DNA from: Lacrimispora amygdalina
GTDB lineage: Bacteria > Bacillota > Clostridia > Lachnospirales > Lachnospiraceae
NCBI RefSeq assembly: GCF_900205965.1
Contig: NZ_OAOF01000019.1
Location: 1-64,000 of the forward strand
Direction: 5' to 3'
DNA length: 64,000 bases
Program-made: the position numbers and the translations under genes
The notes under the pieces: generated by a model
The model's input: the letters and a program-made list of their open reading frames with translations, nothing else
Told to the model about the DNA's origin: nothing
The model's database searches: none
Shown here: positions 33,420-42,797 of the stretch, piece after piece
Layout: each line of letters begins with the position of its first letter
Numbering within the stretch: position 1 is the first letter of the stretch

Positions 33420-35234
33420 GTGGAAGAAAAAATGAATGTGATGACAGAACTTCCGGATACCGGAACGGTCACACTCCTGACGTTTGCAGGGAATTACAAA
33501 TATTTAACGTGGCTGGGATGTATTCTTTCCGGAATCAGTGCTGTTGTTGGACTGTTTCCGTATGTATTTATGTGGAAGGCGGTGAGAGCAGCAGTAACGG
33601 CCTGGCCGGATGTCAATGAAGCGGGTGAGATGATTACGTATGGCTGGTATGCTGTGGCAGCTGCGCTTGGGAGTATGGTCATTTATTTCGCCGCTCTCAT
33701 GTGCACCCATTTATCCGCATTCCGCACAGCAAGGAATATGAAGACAGTTGCCCTTCATCATTTAACAAAACTGCCTGTAGGTTATATGAAACGGGTGGGA
33801 AGCGGGAAACTGCGCCGGATTATTGATGACGGGGCCGGACAGACGGAAACCTATCTGGCCCATCAGCTTCCTGATTTAGTGGGAGCCATGGTGACCCCTG
33901 CCGCGGTTTTATTTCTCCTTTTGTTTTTCGACTGGAGGCTTGGGCTTGTAAGTCTTCTGCCCATGGCAGCAGGGCTCTTTATCTTAAGCCGTGTAATGAT
34001 GGGAAACATGGAAGAAACCATGGCGCAGTATCAGAACGCTCTGGAGGATATGAATAATGAGGCTGTGGAATATATCAGAGGAATTCCTGTTGTGAAAACA
34101 TTTCAGCAAAGCATTTTTTCCTTTAAAAATTTTCATGAGGCCATACTTCGTTATAAAAACTGGGTAGTTAACTATACCATTTCTTTACGGATTCCTATGT
34201 GTGCCTATACCGTCAGTATAAATGGGATTTTTGCTTTTCTCATCCCGGCAGGGCTTATTGTGGCTGCAGATTCAGGTTATGGAGCCTCTTACCTTAAGGT
34301 CATTTTGGATATTATCTTTTATGTTCTGTTTACACCTGTCTGCGTTACCATGATGGATAAAATCATGTGGACCAGTGAGAATACCTTAAAAGCGAAAGAT
34401 GCTTTAAACCGGGTGATGACCATTGTAAAGGAAAATCTTTTAAAAGAACCGGAGCAATCTAAAGTTCCCATGGATTCCTCTGTGGAATTTAAAAATGTAA
34501 CCTTTTCTTATGAAGAGGAAAAGGAACCTGTTTTGAAAAATGTATCATTTCAGATTCCCCAGGGAGCCACTGTAGCAATTGTAGGTCCATCGGGAGGCGG
34601 AAAGACAACAGCAGCCAGACTCATCCCCCGCTTTTATGATGTGGATGGCGGAAGCATCTGTCTGGGTGGAGTGGATATCAGGGAAATGAACACAGAAAAG
34701 CTGATGGAAAATATCAGCTTTGTATTTCAGGACAGCCATCTCTTTAAAGATACCATCCTTAATAATATCCGGGCAGCAAGACCGGAAGCATCGGAAGCGG
34801 AAGTAGAACAGGCAGTAAAAGCGGCCTGCTGTCAGGATATCATCGACAAGTTCCCCGATGGCTATGAGACCGTTGTCGGCACCGGGGGTGTTTACTTATC
34901 GGGAGGAGAGTGTCAGAGAATCGCAATAGCCAGAGCTGTACTGAAGAATGCACCTGTTGTCCTGCTTGATGAAGCAACGGCATTTGCAGACCCTGACAAT
35001 GAATATCAGATTCAGAAAGCTTTTGAAACTCTGGTAAAAGGAAAGACAGTACTGATGATTGCCCACCGCCTTTCCACTGTCAGGGGGGCCGACCGGATTT
35101 TAGTCATGAATCAGGGAAGGATAGAAGAGGAAGGAAGACATGAGGAACTGATACAAAAGCAGGGGCTTTATGCCGCCATGTGGAAGAATTATCAGACCTC
35201 AGTTTCATGGAAAGTAGGTGAAAAGCATGAGTAA
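33420..35234 (+). CDS. ABC half-transporter, exporter fold (YbtP/IrtA-like)
   Basis: Fusion of a six-helix membrane domain (about 15-330) and a nucleotide-binding domain (about 350-580), 604 residues. It has Walker A GPSGGGKTT, signature LSGGECQRIAIARA, Walker B VVLLDEATAF and H-loop AHRLS. The D-loop FADPDNE is that of YbtP/IrtA-type proteins. The GTG start at 33420 is 7 nt from AGAGGAGG. It pairs with the next gene as a heterodimer. Siderophore uptake is known for some relatives and drug export for others; the sequence does not decide. Confidence 0.88.
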   Translation: MEEKMNVMTELPDTGTVTLLTFAGNYKYLTWLGCILSGISAVVGLFPYVFMWKAVRAAVTAWPDVNEAGEMITYGWYAVAAALGSMVIYFAALMCTHLSAFRTARNMKTVALHHLTKLPVGYMKRVGSGKLRRIIDDGAGQTETYLAHQLPDLVGAMVTPAAVLFLLLFFDWRLGLVSLLPMAAGLFILSRVMMGNMEETMAQYQNALEDMNNEAVEYIRGIPVVKTFQQSIFSFKNFHEAILRYKNWVVNYTISLRIPMCAYTVSINGIFAFLIPAGLIVAADSGYGASYLKVILDIIFYVLFTPVCVTMMDKIMWTSENTLKAKDALNRVMTIVKENLLKEPEQSKVPMDSSVEFKNVTFSYEEEKEPVLKNVSFQIPQGATVAIVGPSGGGKTTAARLIPRFYDVDGGSICLGGVDIREMNTEKLMENISFVFQDSHLFKDTILNNIRAARPEASEAEVEQAVKAACCQDIIDKFPDGYETVVGTGGVYLSGGECQRIAIARAVLKNAPVVLLDEATAFADPDNEYQIQKAFETLVKGKTVLMIAHRLSTVRGADRILVMNQGRIEEEGRHEELIQKQGLYAAMWKNYQTSVSWKVGEKHE

Positions 35235-36972
35235 GTATTTACAGAGACGATTTGCACTCAGCCAGCAGGGAGGAAAAGATCTTACAAGAGCAGTTTTTGC
35301 CTGCGCAGCGGCAAATGTGGGTCTTATTTTTCCCATGGGACTTTTGATTATTTTTCTTGAGAAGCTGCTGTCACCCGTTACAGGATTAAAAGGAACGGAA
35401 ATGGGGCTTATGGGATTTATAGGAATGAGCGTGCTTTTTCTGTTTCTTATTTTTATTCTTCAGTATATCCAATATAACAAAACGTTCCTTGCCTCCTATC
35501 AGGAAAGCGCCAATTTACGCATACGGCTGGCGGAAAAATTAAGAAAGATCCCACTTTCCTTCTTTGGCAAGAGAGATCTGGCAGATTTAACAACCACCAT
35601 TATGTCAGACTGTGCCTGGATGGAGACGGCTTTCTCACATTTTATTCCGGAACTCATTGGTGCGCTTCTTTCCACCGCTTTTGTCGGATTGGGAATGTTC
35701 TTTCTGGACTATAAAATGGCGTTGGCTCTTTTGTGGGTGATTCCTGCCGCATTTATGCTTTCAGCAGGAACCAGGCCCGTTATTGACCGGCTGGAACGGA
35801 AGGAAAAATTTAAGAAGCTGGCTGTCTCTGATGGAATCCAGGAGTGTATCGAGAACCTACAGGATATCAAGGCGAACAATCAAAGAGAATCTTATTTAAA
35901 GGAATTAGATTCAGAGATTATAGCAGTGGAAAAAGGAACAGTCAGAATGGAAACATTAAACGGCAGTTTTGTAACAGCATCTCAGATGGTATTGCGCCTT
36001 GGTATGGCAACAACTGTTCTTACCGGTGCATTTCTTATGACGGAGAAGAAGCTGGATCTTATGGTATTTCTTATATTCATGGTTGCAGCCACCCGTATTT
36101 ACGGTCCGCTCACGGGCTGCTTAAATAATTTATCAGCTGTTTATTCCACGCTGCTGCAGGTCGAGCGGATGCGGGCGATTGAGGAGGAACCGGTCCAGGA
36201 CGGAGCAGAGATGAAAGCGCTGAATGGATATGATATTGTATATGAACATGTGGGATTTTCCTACCATCAGAATGAGACAGTTTTAGAAGATGTGTCCTTT
36301 TGTGCCAGACAGGGCCAGGTAACCGCACTGGTAGGTCCGTCAGGCGGAGGAAAAAGTACGGCAGCCAGGCTGGCGGCACGTTTCTGGGATGTGGAGAAAG
36401 GGAGAGTTACAATTGGAGGCGCAGATGTAAAAGAGTTTGATCCCGAACATCTTTTAAAGCATATTTCCGTTGTATTTCAGGATGTGATGCTTTTTAATAA
36501 TACAGTTATGGAAAATATACGGATCGGCAGAAAGGATGCATCGGATAAAGAGGTGATGGAAGCGGCAGAGGCAGCCAGGTGTATGGAATTTATCAACCGG
36601 CTGCCGGAAGGTTTTCAGACCAGAATTGGTGAGAACGGGTCAGCACTTTCCGGAGGAGAGAGGCAGAGGCTGTCTATTGCAAGAGCTTTATTAAAGGATG
36701 CACCTGTCATTATTCTTGATGAAGCCACCGCATCTCTTGATGTGGAAAATGAATCCTTGATTCAGAACGCCATATCAAACCTGATCCGGAACAAGACGGT
36801 TCTTATTATCGCCCATCGTATGAGAACCGTTGCCCAGGCCGATAAAATCGTGGTTTTAAAAGACGGAAGAGTGGCAGAAGAGGGGAGTCCTGAAGCTCTT
36901 TATAAGAAAGGAGGAATCTACCGCCATATGACTGACTTGCAGAATCAGAGCCAGAACTGGTCAATCGGATAG
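35227..36972 (+). CDS. ABC half-transporter, exporter fold (YbtQ/IrtB-like)
   Basis: Partner half-transporter of 581 residues with an N-terminal membrane domain and C-terminal ATPase. It has Walker A GPSGGGKST, signature LSGGERQRLSIARAL, Walker B VIILDEATASLD and H-loop AHRMR. The ATG at 35227 overlaps the upstream gene by 8 nt and has TAGGTG 6 nt upstream. The fixed overlap supports a heterodimer. Confidence 0.88.
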   Translation: MSKYLQRRFALSQQGGKDLTRAVFACAAANVGLIFPMGLLIIFLEKLLSPVTGLKGTEMGLMGFIGMSVLFLFLIFILQYIQYNKTFLASYQESANLRIRLAEKLRKIPLSFFGKRDLADLTTTIMSDCAWMETAFSHFIPELIGALLSTAFVGLGMFFLDYKMALALLWVIPAAFMLSAGTRPVIDRLERKEKFKKLAVSDGIQECIENLQDIKANNQRESYLKELDSEIIAVEKGTVRMETLNGSFVTASQMVLRLGMATTVLTGAFLMTEKKLDLMVFLIFMVAATRIYGPLTGCLNNLSAVYSTLLQVERMRAIEEEPVQDGAEMKALNGYDIVYEHVGFSYHQNETVLEDVSFCARQGQVTALVGPSGGGKSTAARLAARFWDVEKGRVTIGGADVKEFDPEHLLKHISVVFQDVMLFNNTVMENIRIGRKDASDKEVMEAAEAARCMEFINRLPEGFQTRIGENGSALSGGERQRLSIARALLKDAPVIILDEATASLDVENESLIQNAISNLIRNKTVLIIAHRMRTVAQADKIVVLKDGRVAEEGSPEALYKKGGIYRHMTDLQNQSQNWSIG

Positions 36973-36984
36973 CGGAGGATTATG

Positions 36985-37013
36985 TTGTAAGATTGTGGGA
37001 TTTATGGTATAAT
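36985..37013 (+). promoter_or_regulatory. Desulfoferrodoxin promoter
   Basis: TTGTAA (36985-36990), a 17-nt spacer and TATAAT (37008-37013). Confidence 0.8.
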
Positions 37014-37059
37014 TACCATGCAGTTTTACAGCAGTCAAAAGAAAAAGGAGGGTATTCAC

Positions 37060-37434
37060 ATGAAGTTTTTAAAGTGTAATCATTGCGGAAATATTGTAGC
37101 GGTAGTAGAAGAAAAAGGCGGCACCATTACCTGCTGCGGAGACAACATGCAGGAGATGAAAGCCAATACCACAGATGCGGCGACTGAAAAACATGTTCCG
37201 GTTATTGAGGTTGATGGCCAGAGCGTTACTGTTACCGTTGGTTCTGTAGAACATCCCATGCTTCCTGAACATTTCATTGGCTGGATTGTATTAGAGACAA
37301 AGACGGGCAACCAGAGAAAGATCTTAAATCCGGGTGACAAACCGGTTGCAAAGTTCATGATGGTCGAAGGCGATGAGGTCCTGGCAGCCTATGAATACTG
37401 CAATCTTCACGGATTATGGAAAGCAGAGAAATAA
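37060..37434 (+). CDS. dfx: Desulfoferrodoxin (2Fe superoxide reductase)
   Basis: Cytosolic enzyme of 124 residues that reduces superoxide to peroxide without making O2. The N-terminal desulforedoxin domain binds iron with CNHCG and CCGDNM. The C-terminal catalytic Fe centre has H of KHVPVIE, EHPMLPEHFIGW and CNLHGLWK. The ATG at 37060 has AAAGGAGGG upstream. It has its own promoter and terminator. Confidence 0.95.
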   Translation: MKFLKCNHCGNIVAVVEEKGGTITCCGDNMQEMKANTTDAATEKHVPVIEVDGQSVTVTVGSVEHPMLPEHFIGWIVLETKTGNQRKILNPGDKPVAKFMMVEGDEVLAAYEYCNLHGLWKAEK

Positions 37435-37441
37435 ATAAAAT

Positions 37442-37476
37442 AAAAAGCTCACAGACCTCTGGTGTGTGGGCTTTTT
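37442..37476 (+). terminator. Desulfoferrodoxin terminator
   Basis: AAAAAGCTCACA (37442-37453) pairs with TGTGGGCTTTTT (37465-37476) with one G-T pair. Confidence 0.85.
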
Positions 37477-37525
37477 GGTGATATCCAGGGAAACAAAAAA
37501 GCAATAAGACAGGAGAATATCTTCC

Positions 37526-38689
37526 ATGAATAAGAAAGAAGCAAGCGAATTAAAAAAGCTTTTTACGCCGGCCAATTGCGCCATCAGCCGGATCTGCGGA
37601 TGTTATGTAGATGCGGAAAAGAATAAACGGACAGAGTTAAAAGAGGCCTTTCTCTCCCTTCCGGAAGAGGAGGCATTTAAATATTTCACCATCTTTAAAA
37701 GTGCTCTTTCAGGCACGCTTGGAAAGAATCTGGTGAATATGGAATTTCCGCTCCATACGGAGGAAGAGGGAGGAACGCAGAATTTCCTGCTAAAGCTGAG
37801 GGACAGCCAGTTAAAGGATGACAGCCTGATTGAGGAATTTTACGATAAGGTCATAGCAAGCTATGATTACGGTGAGAACTATTACATAATCCTGATCCAT
37901 TGTGCCTATGATATACCGGCAAGATCTTCCGATGGTCTTGAGATGTACGATGCCTCTGATTTTGTTTATGAATTTATCCAGTGTACCATCTGCCCGGTGA
38001 AGCTGTCAAAGGCAGGACTCTGTTATAATTCTCAGGCTAATGTAATCGAGAACAGGAACAGGGACTGGATTGTAGAGGCTCCTGATACAGGCTTTTTATT
38101 TCCGGCATTTACAGACCGCAATACAGACATTCACGGACTTGTTTATTATTCCAAGAATCCGGAACAGCTGCCGGAGCGTCTGATTGACGAGCTCTTAGGC
38201 TGTGTGATCCCAATGACAGCAAAAAGCCAGAAAGAGTCGTTTCAGACGATTATCGAGGAAACTCTGGGAGAAAACTGTGATTTTGAGGCGGTAAAGAACA
38301 TACATGAAACCATCAATGAGATGCTGGAAGAAACTAAGGATGAACCGGCTCCCTTTACGATTGATAAATACCAGATGAAGAAGCTTTTGGAGAACAATGG
38401 TGCATCACAGGAGAAACTTGAAGAGCTGGAACAGCGTTTTACCAAGGAAGAACAGGAAAGGAGTTCTGGATTCCTTGCTTCCAATATCGTAAACGCAAGA
38501 AGTTTTGAAATCAAGACAACAGATGTGAGCATAAAGGTGGCTCCGGATAAGACCTATCTTGTGGAAAACCGGATGATTGAGGGGCGTCCCTGTATTGTAA
38601 TCGGGATCAGTGAGCATGTGGAGATTAACGGAATAACAGTAAGACCAATTGCGGCACAACGATCCTATGAAGAAGAGGCGGATGAATAA
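37526..38689 (+). CDS. DUF4317-family protein
   Basis: Cytosolic protein of 387 residues matching the DUF4317 pattern common in Lachnospiraceae: ANCAISRICGCYVDAEKNK, YYIILIHCAYDIPARSSDG and a C-terminal region ending with VEINGITVRPIAAQRSYEEE. No catalytic motif is evident and the function is unknown. AGGAG precedes the ATG. It appears monocistronic. Confidence 0.85.
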   Translation: MNKKEASELKKLFTPANCAISRICGCYVDAEKNKRTELKEAFLSLPEEEAFKYFTIFKSALSGTLGKNLVNMEFPLHTEEEGGTQNFLLKLRDSQLKDDSLIEEFYDKVIASYDYGENYYIILIHCAYDIPARSSDGLEMYDASDFVYEFIQCTICPVKLSKAGLCYNSQANVIENRNRDWIVEAPDTGFLFPAFTDRNTDIHGLVYYSKNPEQLPERLIDELLGCVIPMTAKSQKESFQTIIEETLGENCDFEAVKNIHETINEMLEETKDEPAPFTIDKYQMKKLLENNGASQEKLEELEQRFTKEEQERSSGFLASNIVNARSFEIKTTDVSIKVAPDKTYLVENRMIEGRPCIVIGISEHVEINGITVRPIAAQRSYEEEADE

Positions 38690-38708
38690 CCTTCATTGCC
38701 TGTCAGAA

Positions 38709-38763
38709 TTCGGACCAGACGGGAGAATTATTTCCGAAAGAAATATACAACTGTCTGGCCGAA
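38709..38763 (+). terminator. Possible terminator of the DUF4317 gene
   Basis: An 11-bp stem with one bulged A (38709-38720 with 38753-38763) closes a long AT-rich loop. There is no T-run, so termination is uncertain. Confidence 0.4.
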
Positions 38764-38769
38764 GAGAGT

Positions 38770-38804
38770 AAAGGCTGTAACTATTATCTTACCGTACAGC
38801 CTTT
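38770..38804 (-). terminator. Hairpin overlapping the end of the soluble chemoreceptor gene
   Basis: AAAGGCTGTA (38770-38779) pairs perfectly with TACAGCCTTT (38795-38804). It includes the last codons and stop of the minus-strand gene and is its likely terminator. Confidence 0.6.
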
Positions 38805-39731
38805 GATTATGTTTTTTATCTGATCTAAATGATTTAAAATATAGGAATAAAATTTTGTCTTTCGGTTGACGCCTGTTACCAGTTCATTTAACTTGAGTCG
38901 TTCCTCAGCCGATTTATGAGCCACATTTGCCATATTTTCTGTAATATTTTTCACTGCCTCTAAATTTGTGCTTTGAGACTCTTTTACATGGGTAACTTTA
39001 ATCCCTACATAATTCTCAGCATCTACAATTCCGTCGATCAGCTTTTCGGATTCTTCAACCATAGATTTTGCTTCTTCCACAACCTTTCCACCGTCACTGG
39101 ATTTTTCAATCAGTTTTTCGAAGGTTTCCGTCATGTTTTTTAATGATTCAATGATATCGTCAGCATTTTTCTGGGACTCATCAGAAAGTTTTTTGATTTC
39201 ATTTGACACAACACCAAATCCCACACCTGCGGAACCGGCTCTGGCAGCTTCTATGGATGCGTTAAACGACAAAAGCCTGGTCTGCTGGGCAACACTGGTT
39301 ATCATATTGGTAAATCCGGTGATCTCATTATATTGAAGCTTCAGCAGTTCGAACAGGCTGTAGAAATCTTTAAATACATTTGAAACCTCATCCATCTTGC
39401 CTGACATACGTAAGTAAGCATTCCGCGTATCCTCAATCGCTTCTGCGGATAACTTTAAGCTGCCGGATACGGCATCTACCGAATCATTTGTTGTATTAAT
39501 GCTGTCATCAAGACGTTTCAGCTGCATCTCAACCTTGTGTATTTCATTCAATGTAAATTCAGTCCCTGCCAGAAGCTCATTTAACCCGTGCGTTAAGTTC
39601 CCCTCTTCTTTTAGGAGACCATTCATGTTGCGGTTGGCATCAATTGCTAAATCGCCAATGAATTCCTGTATATCTTCGGATCTGTTTTGAGTTTCGTTAA
39701 TTAATTTCTTCTCATACCCATATTTAAACAT
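38784..39731 (-). CDS. Soluble methyl-accepting chemotaxis-like signalling protein
   Basis: Cytoplasmic coiled-coil protein of 315 residues with no transmembrane segment or HAMP domain. The hairpin tip of an MCP is present: QQTRLLSFNASIEAARAG followed by GFGVVSNEIKKLSDESQ. Long heptad-like helices flank it. AGGAGG precedes the ATG. It follows the FIST gene by 9 nt, so FIST is the likely sensor that works with it. Confidence 0.88.
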   Translation of the reverse strand: MFKYGYEKKLINETQNRSEDIQEFIGDLAIDANRNMNGLLKEEGNLTHGLNELLAGTEFTLNEIHKVEMQLKRLDDSINTTNDSVDAVSGSLKLSAEAIEDTRNAYLRMSGKMDEVSNVFKDFYSLFELLKLQYNEITGFTNMITSVAQQTRLLSFNASIEAARAGSAGVGFGVVSNEIKKLSDESQKNADDIIESLKNMTETFEKLIEKSSDGGKVVEEAKSMVEESEKLIDGIVDAENYVGIKVTHVKESQSTNLEAVKNITENMANVAHKSAEERLKLNELVTGVNRKTKFYSYILNHLDQIKNIIKGCTVR

Positions 39732-39740
39732 AACGGCCTC

Positions 39741-40769
39741 CTATTCTATTGCCAGCAATATCATGGTCTGATTCACGTGTCGCTGATAAAATTGTTCGCC
39801 ATAACTGATGAATCCGGTCGTATTCTGGCATGCACCGGTCAGATTCTGATCAATTACGGGCCACAGACCTTCCTGCTGGAATTTGAGACATCTCAGTATG
39901 CAGTTAATTGCCAATAGAAACTGGGGTTTAAAGGGAATTCCCTTCAGCGTTTCTTTTATGACTTCTTCCGGCGATAACGGTTCTAAGATTTTCACAAAGG
40001 AATTGGGCATGATCTGGCAATAAAATGACAGTGACTGATTACCGTTTATCTTTTGGGGTGATGCAATATAGATTTCTGAGTCGTATTCAATACCTAACGG
40101 ATGATTCATGAAATGATTATTTAAATCCCTTTCAGAAACTCCGAGATTTTTGGCATATTGTGTACTTGCCGGGCTGCCGTTAAAGGATCTGACAATTCTG
40201 TTCATAGGGTCAGCATCAGTTACCAGCATTTCTTTACCCGATGGCCTGTAAATGTTCTCCCTGGCTAAATACGTTCTTCTATTACAGTCAAAGAACAACC
40301 CCACACTATGTACCTTTTCTCTTCCTATATAAACAGGAGTTTCTGTAAAAGATAAATCGTCTCCGGCGGAACCTCCGATCACCTTAAAATCCTTGTCCAT
40401 AAAATAGAGTGATGTCATTATCTTCTCTTCAATTTTAGACAGACCCTCACATAATAACAGTAAAAATGCATTTGGGTTATTCTTTACTTTCTGATAGGCC
40501 TGTTTCATATCTTTTATGCTCAGGGCAGGAACCGGATCAATCGGTACAATTTCGGCCATCTGGGGATCATATTCGAATCCTGATATAATACCGTTTTGAT
40601 AACCCAGGGAACAATATTCACCTGCTGCTGAACATAAGACAGTGGATTGCTTGACCTGTTGTGATAATTCATGCACAGCGGAAGGTGCACAAAATAATAC
40701 AAAAGCAGCATTGCTATGGTTAACAGCATCAAGAGCAGTGCGGTTGTCTTTGAAATAAACTGATTTCAT
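39741..40769 (-). CDS. FIST-domain sensor protein
   Basis: Cytosolic protein of 342 residues with FIST_N (about 15-200; VIGGSAGDDLSFTETPVYIG) and FIST_C (about 210-330; SEVYI-like region YDSEIYIASPQ, and NTTGFISYGEQFY near the end). FIST domains are predicted small-molecule sensors, perhaps of amino acids. AAGGAG precedes the ATG. It forms a two-gene operon with the soluble chemoreceptor. Confidence 0.88.
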   Translation of the reverse strand: MKSVYFKDNRTALDAVNHSNAAFVLFCAPSAVHELSQQVKQSTVLCSAAGEYCSLGYQNGIISGFEYDPQMAEIVPIDPVPALSIKDMKQAYQKVKNNPNAFLLLLCEGLSKIEEKIMTSLYFMDKDFKVIGGSAGDDLSFTETPVYIGREKVHSVGLFFDCNRRTYLARENIYRPSGKEMLVTDADPMNRIVRSFNGSPASTQYAKNLGVSERDLNNHFMNHPLGIEYDSEIYIASPQKINGNQSLSFYCQIMPNSFVKILEPLSPEEVIKETLKGIPFKPQFLLAINCILRCLKFQQEGLWPVIDQNLTGACQNTTGFISYGEQFYQRHVNQTMILLAIE

Positions 40770-40986
40770 TCGTTTCTCCTTTGTGTTGGTTGTAACGACT
40801 GCTTCCTTTATAAGTTTTTATTCCACGCACTGATGTCTAAAGTAGTCGAAAAATGACGTTACATTTTGGTGAATAACGATGTTATTTCCCTATATTATAT
40901 AACAAATGACAAATTTTTACCATAGTTTTACACAAAGTTATTGGATGTATAATGATACAGGAAGAGGCGATGGAGATCAAAATATT

Positions 40987-41015
40987 TTGCCTATCTGCTT
41001 TCCCTATGTTATACT
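40987..41015 (+). promoter_or_regulatory. Promoter of the FokI-like gene
   Basis: TTGCCT (40987-40992), a 17-nt spacer and TATACT (41010-41015). Confidence 0.65.
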
Positions 41016-41043
41016 GTAAGAAAACTACAGTGAGGAATGAAAC

Positions 41044-42777
41044 GTGGCTGAGAGAACATTTGGCTGGGTACAGGAGGCCTATACCCTGGACAATCTAAAA
41101 AATGTGGTATCCGTATTTGTACCGGATTCCAGAATAAACCGGCTGCTGAAAACGGATAAGATTCCAAGGCTCATTGAGGATGAGGAGAAACGAGAGGAAT
41201 TTATAAAAGAACTGGATCAGGAAGAAATCCGCATTCCCTATACCCACTTAAAAGGAAAAGGTACACCAAAAGGCTACACCAGAAGCAATGCACCCTGTTC
41301 CGGTATCATACAGGCGGTACTTCCCGGGCAGAGAAAAGAGTATCAGTCGGACTGGCCGGCAGATTCCTTTTTAAGATGGGCGGTCAGCATTGGTTTCCTG
41401 GATTATGACAGGACAGCGGATGAATGTTCCTTATCTGTTTTGGGAAAGCAGTATGCCATGGCAGAGGGAGGAAGCAAAGAGGAGGAGGAAGTATTAAAAA
41501 CAGCCCTTCTTTCCTATCCTCCGGTGTGCAGAGTGTTGTCCCTTCTGATGAAAGAAGGACATATGACAAAATTTGAGATAGGTGCAAGGCTGGGATTTAT
41601 CGGAGAAGCGGGATTTACTTCCATTCCCCAGTCCATGATTGTGGAGGGGCTTGCGGCTGCAGAAGAGAAGGAAGAAAAGACAAAGCTGCTTCAGGATACG
41701 GAAGGAACCAGCGATAAATACGTCAGAACCATCTGCAGCTGGCTGATTAGCGTGGACTGGGTCAGGAAGATACCAAAAGAGATTCCGGGACTTAATGGAA
41801 GCGGAGGAAATACAGAGGTGATACCCCAGTCCTATCAGCTGACTTTAAAGGGAAGGACGATATGCAACCATATAACAGGGGGATCCAGATGCAGGAAGAT
41901 ACCAAAGCGGGTGATGTGGGATATGCTGGCCACCAAGGCAGCAGACCGGGAATATTTACGCAACCGGAGGGCCCATATCATTTTTTGCCTGGAAAAAGCC
42001 TCCCGTTCTCCTTTACAGATTCAGGATTATTTAAAACAGAAAGGATTGGATGAAGAGACTGAAACCATTCTCGATGATTTAAAGAGTCTGGAAAATATCG
42101 GACTACAGGTTCAAAAGACAAGGGATACATACAGGATTACAGATGAGATTACCGGGCTTTCATTTCCGGAGTCACTTAAGTCTTCTCTTCCCGTGAAATC
42201 AGAAGTTTCCATATTGAAAGATTATTTACGGTCCCATTTGACCAATATAGACCACAAATACTTAATTCTTGTGGATTTAGGCTATGATGGCACCTCAGAC
42301 CGGGATTACGAGATCCAGACTGCACAGCTGCTTACGGCAGAGCTTTCGTTTCATGGGGGAAGGCTTGGGGATACCAGAAAACCTGATGTCTGTATTTACT
42401 ACGAAGACAACGGACTGATCATAGACAATAAAGCATATGGAAAGGGATATTCTCTTCCCATAAAACAGGCTGATGAGATGTACCGCTATATAGAAGAAAA
42501 TAAGGAGCGCAGCGAGCTGTTAAACCCCAACTGCTGGTGGAATATTTTTGGCAAAGATGTGAAAACATATCATTTCGCTTTTTTGTCCGGAGAGTTTACA
42601 GGCGGCTTCCGGGACCGGTTAAACAATATTTCCATGCGTTCCGGTATAAAAGGGGCAGCTGTGAATTCAGCGAATCTGCTTATCCTGGCAGAAAGGTTAA
42701 AATCAGGAACAATGAGATATGAAGAATTCTTCCGATTGTTTGATACCAACGATGAGATTTTGTTTTTACATGAATAA
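41044..42777 (+). CDS. FokI-like type IIS restriction endonuclease
   Basis: The 577-residue protein parallels FokI (583 residues) from end to end. The recognition half has RTFGWVQ, PCSGIIQAVLP, LSYPPVCRVLSLL and LGFIGEAGFTSIP. The cleavage half has GGRLGDTRKPDVCIYYEDNG, IIDNKAYGKGYSLPIKQADE and LNPNCWWNIF. Catalytic D448, D461 and K463 correspond to FokI D450, D467 and K469, with the intervening loop four residues shorter. D477 and R481 match the FokI dimer contacts D483 and R487. Start is GTG with GAGGA 7 nt upstream. No methyltransferase is encoded anywhere in the window. GGATG specificity is inferred; the gene itself contains GGATG. Confidence 0.9.
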   Translation: MAERTFGWVQEAYTLDNLKNVVSVFVPDSRINRLLKTDKIPRLIEDEEKREEFIKELDQEEIRIPYTHLKGKGTPKGYTRSNAPCSGIIQAVLPGQRKEYQSDWPADSFLRWAVSIGFLDYDRTADECSLSVLGKQYAMAEGGSKEEEEVLKTALLSYPPVCRVLSLLMKEGHMTKFEIGARLGFIGEAGFTSIPQSMIVEGLAAAEEKEEKTKLLQDTEGTSDKYVRTICSWLISVDWVRKIPKEIPGLNGSGGNTEVIPQSYQLTLKGRTICNHITGGSRCRKIPKRVMWDMLATKAADREYLRNRRAHIIFCLEKASRSPLQIQDYLKQKGLDEETETILDDLKSLENIGLQVQKTRDTYRITDEITGLSFPESLKSSLPVKSEVSILKDYLRSHLTNIDHKYLILVDLGYDGTSDRDYEIQTAQLLTAELSFHGGRLGDTRKPDVCIYYEDNGLIIDNKAYGKGYSLPIKQADEMYRYIEENKERSELLNPNCWWNIFGKDVKTYHFAFLSGEFTGGFRDRLNNISMRSGIKGAAVNSANLLILAERLKSGTMRYEEFFRLFDTNDEILFLHE

Positions 42778-42797
42778 TGACAAGGAGGTTTGATAAT

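Noticed and set aside
37018..37059. N-terminal extension of desulfoferrodoxin
   Set aside because: The region lies just after the -10 box and contains the ribosome binding site of the ATG at 37060.
42777..42797. Crp/Fnr start overlapping the FokI-like stop
   Set aside because: The strong AAGGAGG at 42782-42788 lies after that ATG and serves the one at 42798.
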